Shown: one piece after another, positions 61,894 to 64,000 of the stretch
Numbering within the stretch: the first letter of the stretch is position 1
How the letters are laid out: each line of letters starts with the position of its first letter
Assembly: GCA_958403385.1 (NCBI GenBank)
Contig: CATXXC010000001.1
Span: 1 to 64,000 of the forward strand
Source: an uncultured Collinsella sp.
Lineage (GTDB): Bacteria > Actinomycetota > Coriobacteriia > Coriobacteriales > Coriobacteriaceae
Reading direction: 5' to 3'
DNA: 64,000 nucleotides
Program-made: the position numbers and the translations under genes
The notes under the pieces: generated by a model
Seen by the model: the letters and a program-made list of their open reading frames with translations, nothing else
Told to the model about the DNA's origin: nothing
The model's database searches: none

Positions 61894-61939
61894 AAATGTC
61901 TTACGTTGTCATTAACGAAATGACAACGTTGTCATTTCG
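61894..61939. promoter_or_regulatory. Tandem LacI operators, module C
   Basis: AAATGTCTTACGTTGTCATT at 61894-61913, and the perfect palindrome CGAAATGACAACGTTGTCAT (continuing TTCG) at 61916-61939, centres 23 bases apart. Confidence 0.75.
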
Positions 61940-62040
61940 CAATGCCTTCCTTACCCAGGAAGGTTTCCGGGCAGTCCTGACCATCCATCGACGACCAGTT
62001 CCATCCACATGCATCGCGCATCAAGCAGCAAAGGAGCTCT

Positions 62041-63807
62041 ATGGACGCCATCGTAAAGATGCTCGAAAAGCATCAACCGTTCTTTGAGAAGATCTCGAGG
62101 AACATCTACCTCCAGGCCATCAAGGACGGATTCCTTGGGTGCATGCCCATCGTCCTTACCTCTTCGATCTTTCTGCTGATCGCCACGCTTCCCGGCGTAG
62201 TCGGCATCACGCTGCCCCAGCCGCTCATCGACTGGTGCAACAAGCTCTACAACTTCACCATGGGCGTCATGGGCATCATGGTTGCCGGCACCACCGCCAA
62301 GAACTTCACGGCATCCATGAACCGTCGCATGCCCGCCGGCAAAGTGCTCAACGACGGTTCCACCATGGTGGCCGCCCAGTGCAGCATGCTTTTGCTCGCC
62401 GTTACGCAGTTCACCACCAAGTTCGACGGCTCCGAGCTTTCGGTCTTCGATTGCACCAGCATGGGTACGCGCGGTCTGTTCTCGGCCTATATCGCCGCGT
62501 TCATTACCGTGTGGGTTTATAAGTTCTGCGTCTCGCGCGATCTGACCATTAAGCTGCCCAAGGAGGTCCCGGGCGCCATCGCTCAGAACTTCCGCGACAT
62601 CATCCCCTTTGGCGGCGCCGTCATCATCTGCGGCATCATCGATGTGGTTGTGCGCAACCTCATGGGCGTTCCGTTCTCCGAGCTGCTCATCAAGCTGCTC
62701 TCCCCGCTCTTTACCGCTGCAGAAACCTATCCTGGCCTTATCCTTATCCAGGCAGCCACCGCGTTCTTCTGGTTCATCGGCGTCCACGGCCCCTCGATCG
62801 TCCAGCCGGGCATCGACCCCATCCGTCTTGCCAACCAGGCCGAGAACCTGCAGGTTCTGCTGGCCGGTGGCCACCCCGCCCACTCCCTCACCTTTAACAT
62901 GTCGCTCGTAGGTGAGTTCGGCGGCACCGGCGCCACCTTCATCGTGCCGCTTCTGCTGATTCTCTTTATGAAGTCCAAGCAGCTCAAAGCCGTCGGTAAG
63001 GCCTCGATTGTTCCTGTTGCCTTTGCCGTCAACGAACCGCTGCTCTTTGGCGCGCCGATGATCCTTAACCCATACATGCTCATCCCCTTTGTTGCCGCCG
63101 GCTGCGTCAACGTGAGCGTTGCCAAGTTCTTTATCGATAACGTAGGCATGAACGGCTTCTCCTTCGTGGTGCCTTGGGCCACCCCCGCCCCCATCGGCAT
63201 CTTCATCACCACGAACTTCCAGCTTATCGCCCTGGTATTTGTCGCGATTATCATCTTGCTGGACGCCATCATCTACCTGCCGTTCTTGAAAGCATACGAT
63301 AAGCTGCTCTGCGACCAGGAGGCCGAGCGCGCCGCCGAGCTGGGTCTCGAGTCCGATGGTGCTGCCACCATCACCGCCAGCGCCCCTGCGCCTGCCGTTG
63401 AGCAGACGACCGCTGTTGCCGCTGCCGCCGACAGCAAGCCTGCCGCCGAACAGCCCGAGCCTGCCGCCGACGCATCCGCTAAGAAGGATGTCGATGGCCT
63501 GAAGGTCCTCGTCCTGTGCGCCGGCGCCGGCACCTCTGCCATGCTCGCCAACGCCATCAAGGAAGGTGCCGCACAGACCGGAGAGAACATCGCTTCCTCC
63601 GCAGGCGCCTATGGCCAGCACACTGCCATCATGGATCAGTACGACGTTATCGTGCTTGCCCCGCAGGTTCGTAGCTACTACAACGACATGAAGGCCGACA
63701 CCGATCGTCTGGGCATCAAGCTGCTCGCCCCGCGCGGCAAGGAATACATCGACCTTACCCGTGACCCCGCCGGTGCCATCAAGTGGCTCCGCGAGAACCT
63801 CGACTAG
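62041..63807 (+). CDS. PTS lactose-type EIICB permease, module C
   Basis: 588 residues. EIIC (1-425), Ala/Pro-rich linker (about 445-480), EIIB with Cys493 in VLVLCAGAGTSAML. FFWFIGVHGPSIVQPGIDPI and FAVNEPLLFGAPMILNP are the EIIC landmarks. Start ATG 62041, with AAAGGAG five bases upstream. Followed 77 bases later by a GH1 gene whose N-terminus is almost the same as module A lacG, so lactose or a close analogue is likely. Confidence 0.91.
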   Translation: MDAIVKMLEKHQPFFEKISRNIYLQAIKDGFLGCMPIVLTSSIFLLIATLPGVVGITLPQPLIDWCNKLYNFTMGVMGIMVAGTTAKNFTASMNRRMPAGKVLNDGSTMVAAQCSMLLLAVTQFTTKFDGSELSVFDCTSMGTRGLFSAYIAAFITVWVYKFCVSRDLTIKLPKEVPGAIAQNFRDIIPFGGAVIICGIIDVVVRNLMGVPFSELLIKLLSPLFTAAETYPGLILIQAATAFFWFIGVHGPSIVQPGIDPIRLANQAENLQVLLAGGHPAHSLTFNMSLVGEFGGTGATFIVPLLLILFMKSKQLKAVGKASIVPVAFAVNEPLLFGAPMILNPYMLIPFVAAGCVNVSVAKFFIDNVGMNGFSFVVPWATPAPIGIFITTNFQLIALVFVAIIILLDAIIYLPFLKAYDKLLCDQEAERAAELGLESDGAATITASAPAPAVEQTTAVAAAADSKPAAEQPEPAADASAKKDVDGLKVLVLCAGAGTSAMLANAIKEGAAQTGENIASSAGAYGQHTAIMDQYDVIVLAPQVRSYYNDMKADTDRLGIKLLAPRGKEYIDLTRDPAGAIKWLRENLD

Positions 63808-63821
63808 TTTCTTCCCTCTGT

Positions 63822-63849
63822 TGGTGCCCGGACCCCCAGTTTGGGCACC
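63822..63849 (+). terminator. Intra-operon hairpin, module C
   Basis: GGTGCCC (63822-63828) with GGGCACC (63843-63849), 14-base loop, no T-run. Same position as the hairpins in modules A and B. Confidence 0.5.
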
Positions 63850-63883
63850 TCTCCCTATTCATATCCCACAGAAAGGATGACTC

Positions 63884-64000
63884 ATGACCAACCCCATGCA
63901 GTTCCCCGACGGCTTTGTGTTTGGCGGCGCCACCGCCGCTTACCAGGTTGAGGGCGAGACCCGTACGCACGGCAAGGGCAAAGTGCCCTGGGACGATTTC
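63884..64000 (+). CDS. lacG: GH1 6-phospho-beta-galactosidase, module C (partial, cut by window end)
   Basis: The first 39 codons only. MTNPMQFPDGFVFGGATAAY and QVEGETRTHGKGKVPWDDF match the start of the module A LacG closely, residue for residue after the first few. Start ATG 63884 with GAAAGGA six bases upstream. The rest of the gene lies beyond the window. Confidence 0.88.
   Translation, partial: MTNPMQFPDGFVFGGATAAYQVEGETRTHGKGKVPWDDF

Overview
The window is a GC-rich, tightly packed chromosomal segment of a fermentative, sugar-eating actinobacterium. Codon usage, abundant lactose-family PTS genes, a tagatose-6-phosphate pathway and pyruvate formate-lyase point to the class Coriobacteriia, most likely Collinsella; this is inferred from gene content, since no rRNA gene is present. 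I saw no rRNA, tRNA or CRISPR array.

Layout. 1-660: broken fragments (Abi-like and ClC-like) and a 62-bp tandem repeat. 660-7080: ogt and the aspartate-family cluster asd, lysC, thrC, thrB. 7190-8605: an AT-richer two-gene module (DUF3990-like protein plus HTH protein) behind a large palindromic operator. 8630-12000: engB, mtnN, pflA and a DegV protein. 12265-17883: a sucrose/fructan operon (two GH32 enzymes, a PTS EIIBC, a LacI regulator). 18187-20575: a pyruvate formate-lyase split into a core and a separate glycyl-radical polypeptide. 21126-25797: MarR plus a heterodimeric ABC exporter. 26266-30444: DAHP synthase, then a Met-rich leader peptide with attenuator, metN and a MetI-MetQ fusion, all bracketed by two inverted copies of a ~215-bp element. 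30928-35075: a BceAB-like exporter and a Nudix-Vsr fusion protein. 35784-39235: GatY-like aldolase, DeoR regulator, flavodiiron protein. 39365-43559: LacI, galK, galT. 43872-45173: an AAA/DUF4143 protein behind a 33-bp triplicate repeat. 45443-50617: lacC, lacX/galM-like, lacB, lacA, an unknown membrane protein and the single lactose-type EIIA. 50832-64000: three successive modules, each a LacI repressor divergent from an EIICB permease and a GH1 6-phospho-glycosidase; the last GH1 gene runs off the window.

How it fits together. Three EIICB permeases can import beta-galactosides or beta-glucosides as 6-phosphates using one EIIA. GH1 enzymes split them, LacAB, LacC and the GatY-like aldolase carry galactose-6-phosphate to triose phosphates, and GalK/GalT handle free galactose. 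Pyruvate is then cleaved by the split PFL activated by PflA. Two regulatory layers are visible: local LacI operators that share a core but differ in a few bases from module to module, and a shared 21-bp-spaced direct repeat of ACCGTTCRCC at seven sugar loci, which resembles LytTR-type sites.

Intergenic DNA is unusually rich in structured repeats: nested hairpins with perfect 27-bp arms and conserved unpaired spacers, paired TGTAAC/GTTACA hairpins always 80-81 bp apart, and repeated terminator-like palindromes.
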